Assembly (NCBI GenBank): GCA_031216445.1
Contig: CM062202.1
Span: 20,793,501-20,857,500, forward strand
Direction: 5' to 3'
Length of the DNA: 64,000 nt
DNA from: Lateolabrax maculatus
Taxonomy: Eukaryota > Chordata > Actinopteri > Acropomatiformes > Lateolabracidae
This document shows, in pieces, positions 48,605-60,188 of this stretch (positions are counted from its first letter, which is position 1; each line of letters begins with the position of its first letter). Made by a program: the position numbers and the translations under genes. The notes beneath the pieces are model-generated. The model ran no database searches. It saw nothing but the letters and a program-made list of their open reading frames with translations, and was not told the DNA's origin.

Positions 48605-48656
48605 GGTAAAAAGGTTTTGGAGCATGATGACTTTTGAATTTACTTTTGGAGGAACT

Positions 48657-49210
48657 TTTGATGAAACTTGTTCCACAAATACAAGTCCCCTTCAAGATGA
48701 ACTGTAATCATTCTGGTGATCCCTTGACTTTTCCTCTCACGCCATCATCAGATCATTGTTTTCAATTTGTCCAATACCACAATTCATTACAAAATACTTT
48801 TCCATTCAGCGTACCTTCACATTCCCATCAGCCTCGGCTGAGTGCTAATTAGTAAATGTTAGCATGCTAACAGATTAAACTAAGCTGGTGGACATGGTAA
48901 ATACATAGACTGTATATAAACCCTCCATGTTAGTGGATGGGACATGTTGAAGTGTTTTTTCCGGATAAGTTTTGTTTTACTTCAATACCTCCACTCCAGC
49001 ACCAGATCACTACTACTACATCAGCAGGGTAAGATGGCAGCACCCTTATCCGGGATATTTTTACTTCATTTTTGTACAGTGGGGGGAAGTGGAAATACGT
49101 CGTCCATCTTTATATCAGTCTATGGTTAGCATTGTCATATGCTGATATTATCCAATTAGCTCAAAGCACAGCTGTGCTTCAGTACAGCCTAATAAAGCCA
49201 CTATTATCAA
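48657..49210 (+). mobile_element. interspersed element (family of 13160-13470), split by a nested insertion
   Basis: The left part has GGTGATCCCTTGACTTTTCC, TTCCCATCAGCCTCGGCTG and GTGCTAATTAGTAAATGTTAG, ending GGTGGACATGGTAAAT. The right part resumes at about 49125 with GTTAGCATTGTCATATGC and TTAGCTCAAAGCACAGCTGT, the next segments I expect for this family. The two halves are separated by the element at 48904-49124. Confidence 0.7.
48904..49124. mobile_element. nested MITE-like element with CATAGACTG termini
   Basis: The left end is CATAGACTGTATATAAA. The right end, reverse-complemented, is CATAGACTGATATAAAGATGG. These inverted ends of about 17 bases bound a 221-base noncoding body inside the element at 48657-49210. 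From memory CATAGACTGTATATAAA-ended repeats are common in teleosts. No clean target duplication is seen. Confidence 0.7.
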
Positions 49211-50214
49211 CTTTCTGTCTTTTTTTCTAAAGCACCTGAAACTCTAAATTAAAGTCGATATATCCCTCGCCATTTTTAAAACCACAACGATTTTTCTTGC
49301 TTTCCTAGATAATTGGCTTGAGCAGTTCTGATTTGCCAGACTCATTTCACTGCTTTTCTAGCAGCAGCAGACTCCTGTGTAGCTTACATAGAAATGCCCA
49401 ACCTCAAGAGGAACTTAACCTTTAAAATGTTACACGTCTACCTAACCTGGGGAATGCTTGGTAGTATTTAACTCTCCCCCAATCAGTATAGCAGACCTAA
49501 TGGGAAAAAGCCATGTGGCCGACCTTGGGGCCGGACTGTGTTGCATATCTTTAAAAAACACAAGTGAAATCTATTCGCCTCCATTTCTGGGGCCCCCACT
49601 CAATAACCGCACTATAACTCTGAGCCACAAAAGCGGTAAAAAACATAAAAAGGCATTACAGGATATGTGTTTAGCAGCGTTCCCCAGTCTGAACGGCAGC
49701 CATTGCGGACAGGCTATCCATCCTGTGTTTGCCGAGGCTGCATTAGCGTAATAAGACAAGGTCGCTATCACATTCCCCGCAGTCAAATTCCCATTGTGAG
49801 CGTCCGTGGCCAGGGGACAGCTGCCAAAGCTCCTCGTCCGGCGGCTGCTCGTATGTCCCGGGCCACGCGTGATGGAATCGGACGGTTGCTGTAAGGAGTC
49901 GCAGGCAGACTGAGTTACCGGGCTGAAAGGCATTCCCTGCAAAATCACAGCGGGCCTTTGGGTTTTTCTCACACACTACACACTGTACATACTCCATCAC
50001 CCCCTCGGCTGGGAGAGACAGAGCGCGTGTGTCTTTGTAGGTTGAGCGGTGTGCGAGAACAGAGGAGCGGTAGGGATGATACAGCATGTGTGTGTCTGTG
50101 CATTCATCCATGCCTGCCTGTGTATGTGAAAAGAGTGGGGTTTGGGAGTTTCAGTGAACACACGCACACACTTTACCTGACATGCACACATCCACTCTCC
50201 TACTCTGTTTTTCC
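49211..50214. other. GC-richer complex block, candidate conserved noncoding DNA
   Basis: About 49440-49950 is non-repetitive, moderately CpG-bearing, and open in several frames on both strands. These include a 97-codon plus frame at 49458-49751 and 133- and 122-codon minus frames at 49571-49972 and 49743-50111. None shows a recognisable domain, and openness on both strands argues against a single real exon. Conserved noncoding DNA is a possible explanation. Confidence 0.3.
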
Positions 50215-50243
50215 GTCTCTCTCTCTCTCTCTCTCTCTCTCTC
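50215..50243. repeat. (CT)n microsatellite
   Basis: Perfect CT run followed by CGCCCGGG. Confidence 0.95.
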
Positions 50244-51353
50244 GCCCGGGCTCTCCTGTCGGGCCGGCTGACAGATCCGACCTGGCACTCTGGACTCAGT
50301 GTTTTTCAAAACCAACTTAGCGGGTTGCTTCGCTACACCATGACCTAGAAAGGCATAAGACATAAAACACGGGCTTTCAAAGCCCCGCGCCGTCTCGCTT
50401 TGTCCATTTCTATGGCTCTCTGGCTCTTTATTTCTGCCTCTTCTCCTCTTCTGCGGCTTAATGAGGTGAGGAAAAGTCAGAATGTGTAAGCTGGACCTTG
50501 GTGCATGTGTGTAAGTGTGTGTATGTGTGCTTTGGCTACGTGTGCATTTAAGGTGAAATACAGCGGCGGAGTGCTTGTTATGACAGGGTAACGAGTGAGA
50601 CAGGCCAGAAGCAACTGGTCGTGGAGAGAAAGGAACACATGCACACTGCTGCACTGACACACACTCACATACCTGCAGCACATGACAGATGTGAATCACA
50701 TGCCCGCTTGAACCACACGCACATTTTCTCACACAATCACGGCAATAAATAAGCATGAACAGAGGGATTTTTAAGAACAGCGTTGTAGCTTTTTCTAATG
50801 AGAAAGCCAATACTCTGGCTCCGAACCCAACGTGGGACTGAAATATGTTATGGAGCTTTCCAGAAGGGATAAAGGAGATGGAAAGTTGACCCAAAGGGGT
50901 AGGGGAATGTACCGCCACAGCCAAACGTCTCGGTAAAGAAAATTAATCGTAAATTCTGTCGCTAACCGCACCATAAGGACGTGTTTCAGTGCACACATCG
51001 GCGCTCGAGCGGCCTCGTAAAGACGGCTAATTTTGAGTGACAAGCAGTCCAACACATGTTAACCGAAATGCAAGTCAGCACTCAATATCAATTAGAGGAA
51101 ATCCTAAACAGAGGCAAATAAAGACGTCCACGTGAACAGTATCGACAGAAACTCCAACAAGTCATTAGAGGCCCCTGTGGACTGTGGGCTACTCAACAAT
51201 CTAAAATGGCCACCGTGCACAGGCAAAAGTCAGCCGCCTAATGAGAAGTGAAGGGTAAATAAACCCCAAGTGCAGTGAGACAGGACAGACCGGCCAAACC
51301 GCCGCTCTGGTTCTTCTTTCAGCGCGAAACTCATCGCGAGGAGGGCGACTTAC
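50244..51353. other. unique noncoding stretch
   Basis: The longest open frame of the window (257 codons, 50151-50924, minus) crosses the CT array and GT-rich DNA and encodes RERERE and THTHT runs. It is compositional. A well-formed pyrimidine-rich acceptor-like site (TTCTTCTTTCAG) on the plus strand ends at about 51322. Confidence 0.45.
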
Positions 51354-51465
51354 AAATGCGATCTGTCGTCAAGTGAAATGGCTCCCCGCAGCCGCTCATC
51401 AAATGCCGACATGCTCGTAAAGACCATAATGTACACGAGCGAAGATCCGATGATGGTAATGATGA
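51354..51465 (-). CDS. candidate internal exon with a hydrophobic stretch
   Basis: On the minus strand, the 112-base interval is bounded by an AG (GTCTGACAAG, weak pyrimidine tract) and a perfect GTAAGT donor. One frame is open throughout and reads IITIIGSSLVYIMVFTSMSAF then DERLRGAISLDDRSHL. This would be a membrane-spanning segment followed by a charged tail. An in-frame stop lies just outside each end, as for an exon or a chance frame. With only 36 codons, chance is a serious alternative. The plus strand also carries an acceptor-like site just to the left. No family is recognised. Confidence 0.2.
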
Positions 51466-51555
51466 CTTGTCAGACATTAAGTGGCACGTGGAGACAGACA
51501 GTATTCCTACACATGTGCATACGCTCCTCTGTAATCCAAGTGAGCACCCTCTCCC

Positions 51556-51556
<1 letters not shown>

Positions 51557-51588
<32 letters not shown>
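51557..51588. repeat. (CA)n microsatellite
   Basis: Perfect CA run of about 32 bases. Confidence 0.96.
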
Positions 51589-51590
<2 letters not shown>

Positions 51591-52499
51591 CTCATACACA
51601 CATATTTCAGACGTCATTGGTACTGACGGGGCGGACGTGAGTCAGGATGAGACTAGGCAGAGAAGCGGGCTCTCCCGTTCGGGGAGCAGTGGAAGAATGT
51701 CAGGCTAAATAAACAGGGTGTCTGCTGGAGAACTGAACAAGCCCTCCCAACATCTCTACACTCCCTACAGCCATGAGGGAGGGAGGGTGGAGGGGTGCGG
51801 CGGAGGCGTGGGGTGGGGGCAGCAAGTGGCATAGAAAGGCACTTAACACTAAACAGCACTTCACATGCACACATACACGCCTGGGAACATGTAGACATAC
51901 AAGGGTCTGAGTGATATGGGTTTTGAAGGCAGATATCAGTATGTTTAGACTGAAAAGATGATAGTATCTTTTACATTTGACCATTTTATTTAAAAAAGAA
52001 AAAAGCACAAAGAATCAGTGTTTCCGCATTTTATTCTTGTTGGGATGAAAAGACCTCAATTTTTAGACCATCATGAAACATTACACCCTTTTTTTAATCC
52101 ACACAGACTGACAATAAAACTAACAATGTAAGATACATGACCCAACCATCTACCTGCTTAATTAATGAAAAATACTGATGATTTTATTTATGTTCTATAA
52201 TGTGGATCTATTATGTACTTGACCTTTGTATAATTTTTATTCTCTACCATCATAATAATATGTGCTTTTTATTATGGCCCCAGTTACATTGTGCCATAGG
52301 TTGAATGTGACTTATGTGTTCATTTTAAATCTTTCTGTCATTTATTTTGTGTATTGAATGCTGCATAATGTCCTGGCTACATGTCTTTATCAGCATTAAC
52401 GTGCTCTATTATTGCTCTATATGCTCATATCCTATTTAATCACCTTTTATTTAAAGCAGCACCGCTTTTTTTTATTATTTTATCTAATATGACCTTTAA
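51589..52499. other. AT-rich unique noncoding stretch
   Basis: Nothing recognised; T- and A-rich between 51950 and 52480. Confidence 0.5.
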
Positions 52500-52866
52500 A
52501 AATGAGCAGTGTGTCAGCAACCAGTTGCCTACTTACACATCCAGCAACATTAGCTGTCATTTGGAGCCATGTTGTGCTACCTGTCTGGAGCGGTCAGTGG
52601 GTTTAAGTGCTTTTTCACTGAGAACAGCTGCCTGCTGCAACTGGAAACAAGGCTGATGAGAGCTGAGTTTGTGGGCCTGAACTAAAACTAAAACAACCTA
52701 AAGCTGACTAAAACAATTAGCTAAAATAAGCTTAAAACCTCCTTAAAAATAAACTACACAGTTGGGCTTTAACTCTCTGTGGGTTGGTCACTTTGAGTGG
52801 CCCCTGTCACATTACATATAGTAATTTGATTCATTGTTAATATAAAAACATAGTGCAGCTTTAAGT
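52500..52866 (-). mobile_element. interspersed element (family shared with 7850-8075 and 38983-39330)
   Basis: Read on the minus strand from 52866 it starts TTAAAGCTGCACTATG, then TTTTTATATTAACAATG, a CACTCAAAGTGACCAACCC segment, and after a divergent middle reaches GCTCCAAATGACAGCTAATG. The beginning matches 38983-39110 and the last segment matches 7965-7985. This is the most complete of the three copies. It is noncoding. Confidence 0.65.
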
Positions 52867-54960
52867 TTTTATTTACTTTTTTACGGTGGCTACGGGACAT
52901 CTGAACCATACATGAGAACTGACCCTTTTGCAAACTGTTGCACTTTTACAGTAATGTTTTTTATGTGCACTGTCCCTGTAAAGTAAACCAGTAAGTGAAT
53001 AAATTACTATTAATATTATAATATTATTTATAATAGCCAATGTTCTGAATAAATAATGGGTTACAAAATACACTGCAGTATTGTGCATGGGCTCAATCCA
53101 GAATCCCAAAACTATCTACATACACATGCATCAGCACCACAATATATCATCCTGTGGTTTCCACAGCACATAAAGGAAGATGGCAGCTGCCCAGAGAAAA
53201 CATACAGTTGCACATATCAAACACACATCTCAAAAACAAGGCCTGTATAATGTCTCGGGCCAGTGAAGAGAAAGCGAAAGACTGAGCAATGATATTTTTA
53301 TGTGGGAATATGTCATCTCGACATCACTTGACACAAACTGCTGCATGTGTATGAATGTCTTAATGCAACCGTGTTTACATATATAGATGTGATAGCATGG
53401 GGGGTACATTCGTATGTGTGACTTATCAGTGTGTTATCTGTGGTTGAACTCTGATCCTGGGGGTCTCTACTTTCTCTGTGTTTGACTCCCACACGACTGA
53501 CACTCTCTCCCCCGCGTCTGCTTTGTGTCCCTCTGCCACAAACCGACATATTTAGGCAAAGTCGTGACTAATCGTCCGCTGGCAACATTCGCTGAAAGGG
53601 TGTAAGAGCTCAAGACCGAAACACAAGGAGGGGGAAAATGAGGGAATTCACCTATACAGCGGTAACAGAGACTTATATTTGGATTTACTGTTAATACAGG
53701 GTGAGTGTTGTTACCCTCCCTGGTGTTAAGTGCTCAGTAAGTATGTATTCGTCATGTAGAAAATTGTTTCCATGTAGAAATCATGTGAGCTACATCAGAG
53801 ATACTGTAAAGACAAGAGAAGACAAGATAAGGGCTTTACAGACCTTTTAAATTGACTTGTCCTTTCTTCTTTATTTTGATTAGTAATTTAAGATATGATA
53901 GATACACAGATAATCATTTCATAGCATTAGTTTTTCTCATAGGTTTCAGATAAAATAATTGTTCGTATCCACTCGGGTATTAGTTTTATCAACAAAGATC
54001 AGAGACCTGTGTCAGTAAAATGAGAACATACTTGATCCAATTGGTCCTCAGCCGATGTGCTTCGCAAGCCGGGTCTTGGTTCCTCAGAACCGAGTGGCCC
54101 CCAGGGACCTCTAGGACAAGAGGAGCCAGTGATCAAAACATTGACCCTATGATTAATCGTCACTACTTTGCCACCTAGCTCCCTTATTTGGTGAGACTTG
54201 AACTAACATCCATGGAACAAGTGTTTAGGTCCAACATGTACATGATGCTTTTACGTCCTCAACACGAGGCCCAACTTGCTTGTTGCTTCCAAAGCTTTCA
54301 ACCACATCTCGTGGCTTTTCTCAGGGTGTTAGGGGATGGATTTGCTCAGTTGTCATGGATTTGTTCATTGTTGTCACATGACTTAAGTATATCATATTGG
54401 TCACGTGACGACAGGTGGTCGTTAAATGTTAAATGCTGCCCACGATACTCTCAAGTTGCACTTTTCTTCGAACAGCCTCATGTGTTCCTCTTTTAAATTA
54501 AAATGTATAACCTTATGTCTACAAAATACCACTTTTTAGATCAAAGGCCTGGGTCAAAAGTACAGGTTCTGAAGAAGAACAGATGAGTGAAAAGAAAGGA
54601 AAAATATCTGTGAACTTGAACTTTGTTGAAGCCCAATGAATGCTAAGCACCTGCAGCACACACACATTTAACACACTCCTAAATTAAGTCTTCACCTCCA
54701 GTTTGCCTGTGACACATCTTCGTGACAGTAAACCCCAGGACGGGGGGTGAACCTCCTTGAAGTGCACGTTCAGCAGCCTGGAATGAGCAGATAAGCAAAA
54801 GTAAGTCCGCTAAAAGTGAAATATGGGAAGAGTTGACATGTAACCCGAGCGCGCTTCTCAAGAGCCCCGCTGGATCACCGCCCCGGGGCTGCATCAACAA
54901 GGTGAACGGGAGAATCCTAATGAAGCTGTGAGGACTCAATCAATACCAGCTCGGTGAGGC
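52867..54960. other. unique noncoding stretch
   Basis: A 102-codon plus frame at 54188-54496 has no recognisable domain and no convincing splice flanks. No gene is supported. Confidence 0.45.
54373..54409. promoter_or_regulatory. pair of E-box-type motifs
   Basis: GTCACATGAC (54373-54382) and the perfect palindrome GTCACGTGAC (54400-54409) start 27 bases apart. GTCACGTGAC is the high-affinity site of USF/MITF/TFE-type bHLH-ZIP factors. Functional relevance is inferred. Confidence 0.3.
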
Positions 54961-54983
54961 GGGGGGGGGGGGGGGGGGGGGGG
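54961..54983. repeat. poly-G homopolymer (23 bases)
   Basis: An uninterrupted G run and the longest homopolymer of G or C in the window. It could fold as a G-quadruplex and is prone to assembly error. Confidence 0.95.
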
Positions 54984-55018
54984 CTGCAGAGAGACAGAGG
55001 GGAAGAGATGCACAAGGA

Positions 55019-55440
55019 AGGCTAACCCTAAGAAGGAGAAAAAAGGGAAGTACAGGAGACAGGGAGGGGAAACTGAAAAGAAAAAAAGGAAAGAGAGGGA
55101 AAGAGGCGTGACAAACGTGAATGGCAGGAAAGGGCAGAAAATAAATAACGAAATGCAACAAAGAGCGGGAGGGAGAGAGAAGAACAGGACAGAGAGAAAG
55201 AAAGAGACAAAACAAATGAGTATGGGAGAGAAAAACGGAGGGAAGGATGATGAGGCAGGAAAAGAAAGAGGCCAGGAGAGAGGGTGGGGGGGGAGAAAAA
55301 AGGGAGACGAATAGGAAAGGAGGGAGGGAGAGAGGGAAGAAAAGAAAAAGAGAAAGATGAAGAAAGGGATTGAGGGAAGGAGAGAGCCATGAAGGTATAT
55401 AAACATATATATATGGAGAGAGAGAGATGGAGAACGATTG
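55019..55440. repeat. long purine-rich (GA/GGA/AAG) tract
   Basis: For about 420 bases the plus strand is overwhelmingly A and G with only scattered pyrimidines. The long minus-strand open frames here (189, 120 and 91 codons) are serine/leucine/phenylalanine-rich artefacts of the composition. Confidence 0.85.
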
Positions 55441-56855
55441 CAGTGGAGAGAGGAGTGTGAGTCTAAATCGAAGACACTTAGAGAAAGCCCATTGATTGTG
55501 GTCACGGCTGGCTGGGCCCTCCTATTTGGTTAGTCATCTATTTCTCCTGTATGCTGAGATCAAGCCTTTCCCCTCCTCCTCCTCCTCCTCCTCTTTTATC
55601 TCTCCATCAGAGATGACTGGACCAACTAGACCTGCAACTTTCTATGGAGAGGAGGGCAAACTTATAATTACTACCTCCAACTTTGTATAAGCAATTCTCT
55701 CGAGATCAGCGGGGGGCCAATGGAAGGTTAACAAATCAGTCAATGTGAGAACTGTCTGTACGTTTGACTACTTGACCCATCACACAGTGAAGTTAGCAGG
55801 GAACAAAAGACATTCATAGTCATTAAAAATTAAAAATAGTTTGACGTTATTATTCCTTATTATTATTTCTGTTTACAGCACACCACAGCTAAAAGTGGGT
55901 AGAGAGGATTGATTGTGTCAAAATGACAGTCAATAATGTTGTAAACTGTAACACTGAATCATGTTCAGTAAATGCATGCAATGTTTTCTGTGAATTCCTT
56001 ATGCATAGGTAAATTTAATTCTGAGTGGAAAGGCGGACTCCGCCACAAACAATAAAAAATTACCGGGGGGGGGGGATAATCAGTGTTTTCCCGCCTCCAA
56101 CCAGCGAAAGTTCATGAAGGAAGATTGGGATCAAAGTGCCACGGTCAGTTGTATCCCATCATGAAATCATCCAATTAACACCAATAAGATCCTGTCGGAA
56201 AAAGGGAGGAATGGCCAGGGAGAGGGGTGTTGGAAGGATGAAGAAAGACGAGAAATGTTAACTGTGTAAGTACAGTGATGAAAAATCGGCAAATGCAGTA
56301 ATAGCAAAAGTGGGACAAAGAGAGAAAGAAATTGAAAGAGAGGGACAATCGATTGAGAAAGAAGCTGCAAGATTAGAGAAGAGACTGGATCAGAGGAGGA
56401 GGAATTCAGCAAGGTCAACAAAGACAAGAGGCAGGAATGAAAGTGGGTAAGCGAAAGAGAGAAATAGATAGAGGGTGGGCGAGCAAATTGTGTCAGCTGA
56501 TAACCACGCTGCCAGAAACCCAGGTAGGTTTCGGGTATGAGAGGCCAGAAGAGAAAAAAAAAAAAAGGTGAAGTGGCAGCTATTGAGGTCTATCAATTAC
56601 AGATTCCATCATGACTTGACAAGGCTGAGTAACCACTGCTGTGAAAACATGCTCATACGCACACACTCGCTCACACACACAGAGACACAGACACACTGTG
56701 GATGAGCCTCAACACCTTACTGCAGCCTTCACTCACACTAATAAGCCTTTTGATCCCAGCTGAATAGATACACGTCCATAAACCCATGATACTGTATCAT
56801 GTGGTTACCGAGCTTCTTAGCCATCTGAGCCATAGATAAATCTAAAAAATTGAAG

Positions 56856-56856
<1 letters not shown>
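55441..56856. other. noncoding stretch
   Basis: It contains a CTC-repeat run at 55571-55593, a G run at about 56065-56074 and purine-rich DNA at about 56190-56480. No gene is recognised. Confidence 0.5.

Positions 56857-56894
<38 letters not shown>
56857..56894. repeat. (GT)n microsatellite ending in a G run
   Basis: Perfect GT run of 38 bases, then GGGGGG. Confidence 0.96.
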
Positions 56895-56896
<2 letters not shown>

Positions 56897-58489
56897 GGGG
56901 TGCGTGTGTGCAGCCTCTGCGGACAAAATCTCGTGAAACCCTCCCTACCTACCCGGGTTACTGCGCAATTAAACAGGCACCGTGGACATGGGGGAAATAG
57001 GATTAGAAAGCATAGACACACACTGTATCCATCTGGAGGAAGCAGCTCTGCTACACTGATATACTGTGTATTATATAATATCCATTCTTCCATTAGTAAA
57101 GCACACAAGATACTGTAAGTCCATGTCCCTGAGGTCAGGTATTTGCTTACTTACTTATTTTGGGGCCCCGCTGCTGTACTTTTTACACATTCTGTGTGTA
57201 ACTCATATGTGCGTGTGTCTCTGCGACTGTAACCGTATGTACATTAATGGTGTTACTTAAAACTGCACTTGCCACAGTGCATTAGCGCGGCTTGTGGCGT
57301 GTTAACACCCGGCGCTGCGGCATTAGGTGTCGATGAGAGATGATACGGCTAATACGTGTTTATGTTCTGTCAGACAGCTCGCTCTGTGAAACAGAGAGAG
57401 TGAGTGAGTGAGTGAGTAAGAAGGGCATGAAAGTCCTCCATCCAAACTATGTCAACTATTTAATTCTGCTCCTCTGAGAGCCAGGGCATCTGTCAAACAG
57501 AGACCTCAGCTGTCCTCTGCTTCTTAAGCTTTTCCCAGAATCCCTGTCCGTGTCTTTGTACACTGCTGGATCTGCTCAGGCCGTGGGCAGTATCCTCTTA
57601 CTGAGTAACGTCGTGTATTTGACGTTCTGTATTTCCATTACAAGATACTCATCGCTCCTACACCGTGACATTTTGGGGGTCAGCTCATTTGCTCCGATCT
57701 TGTGGTGAACTGAAACCAATTTTAGCTTTTATCCAAAAATAAAACGCTGTGGTTTCTAAATTCTTTCGTTGTTTTCGGTCATGACTAATGGCTAGCCGGA
57801 CGTTGTGTTACACTTGGAAGTGTGAAAAATGTCTACTGGACATTCACAGCCACAAACACACTCCAGTCCAGTTGAGCATAATTGCTTCGAGTCAGTCAAG
57901 TTTACATAAAGTCTAAATCTTGACATGTTCCCATTATCAAGGCAACATGTGTGCAGTGTTAACTCCTGCGTGTGTTTGGACATGTACCTTCAACATCACC
58001 TTCCTATACTGTTAATTCACCCGCGATATTAGCGCAGTATGTATATCTGTGTTAATGGTGTTATGCCTAATAACAGTGATTTGTTATGATGGGGCTGTAA
58101 ACTGTGGGAGGACAGAAGAAGAGGGGATGTGGAAGCAGGGACGGTGTTGAGAGAGGGTTGGATTGTGTGAGCGTCAGCACTGCATGAGCATCTACATCTG
58201 CCCTTATGGGAAAATACACTAATGTGTGTATGTGTGTATGTGTGTGGGTGTGTGTGTATGTGGCTTGTGACCGAAGCGACAGGCGGATGACTCACCATCA
58301 GGAGACGACAGGGTCAGGACACATCTATCGGGGGATGATGACTTCATTACCTCTTGAAAGATGGATGAAAACATCCCTCCACTCTCTTCCTCCACTCAGG
58401 GTCGAGTGTAAACCTCTCGGAGGAGCAAACAGAGAAGGAACCATTGAATCATACTAATCATAATACTTTTTTTTTTTTTTTTGGCTTGA
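56895..58489. other. unique noncoding stretch
   Basis: It holds a short GAGT tandem near 57398-57418, a GT-rich tract near 58225-58260 and a T run at 58467-58482. No gene is recognised. Confidence 0.5.
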
Positions 58490-58760
58490 CCTATGCTGGG
58501 GGCTCGGCAGGGCGTGCTTTGTTTGCCGTAGCCATTGATTTACGCTCATTGTTTCGACAACCTCCCCACCTCTTTTAGCAGGGACAGGGAAAAACAAGAG
58601 CAATGGATTTGTGATAATAATTCAAAACAGTGCTATAGATTTCTGCTGTAAAGCCAAGCTCACTGGCAGAATTGAGACTTATTGATCTTATACCCATGGC
58701 GCCTCTCATTGGCATTAACAATAGAAAAGAGCATCAGAATTCATTTTTTTGGGGGGGGTG
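58490..58760. promoter_or_regulatory. candidate conserved noncoding block with SOX-type motifs
   Basis: A complex, non-repetitive block with TCATTGTTTCG (58547), ACAATAG/TTAACAATAG (58718) and GTAGCCATTGATTTACG. CATTGTT and ACAATAG match the SOX HMG core. No frame is protein-like. Conservation is untested. Confidence 0.25.
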
Positions 58761-59957
58761 AAACAAACCATGCAGAGCTGGGCCATTATTCCATCTCTTT
58801 TATTTCTCAGTTTAACTTTCCCTCTATTCGCTTCCATCAGTCTTTTTGCCATTTGATTCTTCATCCATACTTTACCCTGACACTTCTATCGGGCCAAAAT
58901 AAAACCAGTGATGATAAACGGTTTGAACGTGATGTCCGTTGGATAACAATCAACTCGAGCAAGAGGCGACTGATAGTAAGCAAGCAGTTAACAAGCTCGA
59001 GCTTGGAGAGCTATTCGATCAAATTCTTGAATGAAATAATGTGCAACCCTGAGAACTTAATGCAGTCGGGAATATGTAGCACAGTACAGAGAAAATAGAG
59101 AGAAAGTCAAGGAGCTATCGTTATGACTAACGTGAGCATGTCCCGGCTCACTAGTGCATAACTTGCCTTATAGTAGTTCTCCAGCATGCCTGTGAATAGT
59201 CACTGCATCCCCAAACCTCTGGTGTGACCATGCCTTAATATACTGTATACATATACATATATTATATGTATATACCATATACATCTTTTACTCGTTTACT
59301 TGTGTATTTGTTGACTAAATATCAAATGAACATAGCCGAACCATGTCCTAAATTGTTAGGAAAAGCTTTACCAAACAAAAGGAGAAAAATACAGAAATAG
59401 AAATAGAAATACTGGCACTGTAATATTAAATACATTTCAGGAGGCTGAAGAGTCACAGCAGAAACGGGGAATAAATCAAGGTATTTTGTCCAAGAGGGAG
59501 AAACAATAATTAACTGTGATTACATCGCTCGGAGTTCAAGGTGAGTCAGACACAGTTGAAACTCTCAAGCATGTAACTTGGAAATGATTTCAGATTAAAG
59601 GCGCTGCTGTCTCTTGGTGAGTGGCACTCATTAAGGTGCTGTCTCTGCTTTGCTTCGTCAAGACTGAAATAGTTTGGGCCCCATTAGCCTGCCGGTTTGA
59701 TGGGAGATTATTGCTTTTGAGAGTTCTCCCTATGTTCTCTCTTTTATGTGACCTTGAATGGAGTTACACTTATTTCTCTTTCAATTTGCGACTTTTTAGT
59801 TCAACATGATACCCGGTGTAAAGCGATTGCTTCTCTCTCCTTTGAGAAACTTAACAGAACTAAAGATTCTAATTCTGTCTTCAGCCCAGCGCTCCACTAC
59901 AACATGCCCCCTCCTTTGCCCTTTATGTACTGTAGCACTGCTTTGATAATCTTTGTT
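58761..59957. other. unique noncoding stretch
   Basis: It contains an AT palindrome (59251-59273, ATATACATATA and its complement around one base). No gene is recognised, although a 138-codon plus frame covers 58682-59098 without a domain. Confidence 0.45.
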
Positions 59958-60188
59958 TTAATGCATTAATCTTGTGTCTTGTTGGCCTTTGTTCTTTGTT
60001 CCGATGTTGATGTATTCCTCCTCCTCCTCACTCCACCCACAGTGGTAGAAGTGAACTTCTCGTCTTAGTGTGCTGTTGTTAAGAAAGCCATCTGTGGTGA
60101 GGCTGTTGCTCGCCAAGGTGGGAGTTCTTCTGATGTGTAATTCTGGGGCCACGTTGGTGAGAATGTACCACAGAGCCTCATGTGTCAT
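59958..60188 (-). CDS. unrecognised 76-codon open frame with protein-like composition
   Basis: The minus-strand frame reads MTHEALWYILTNVAPELHI and later SNSLTTDGFLNNS, REVHFYHCGW and a run of five glutamates. Unlike most open frames here it does not rest on a microsatellite, apart from the GAGGAG run that encodes the glutamates. It has no recognisable domain, and the upstream sequence lacks an obvious promoter or acceptor. It could be a chance frame, a fragment of a decayed transposon, or a small exon. Confidence 0.2.
   Translation of the reverse strand: MTHEALWYILTNVAPELHIRRTPTLASNSLTTDGFLNNSTLRREVHFYHCGWSEEEEEYINIGTKNKGQQDTRLMH

Noticed and set aside
50151..50924. Longest open frame of the window (257 codons, minus strand)
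   Set aside because: It crosses CT and GT arrays and encodes RERERE, THTHT and cysteine/valine repeats. There is no domain, and other frames over the same DNA are equally open.
54936..55505. 189-codon minus-strand frame rich in Ser, Leu and Phe
   Set aside because: It is the complement of a polypurine tract that cannot contain stop codons in that direction.
59251..59273. AT palindrome as a possible regulatory or RNA element
   Set aside because: Short AT-only palindromes are expected by chance in AT-rich DNA.
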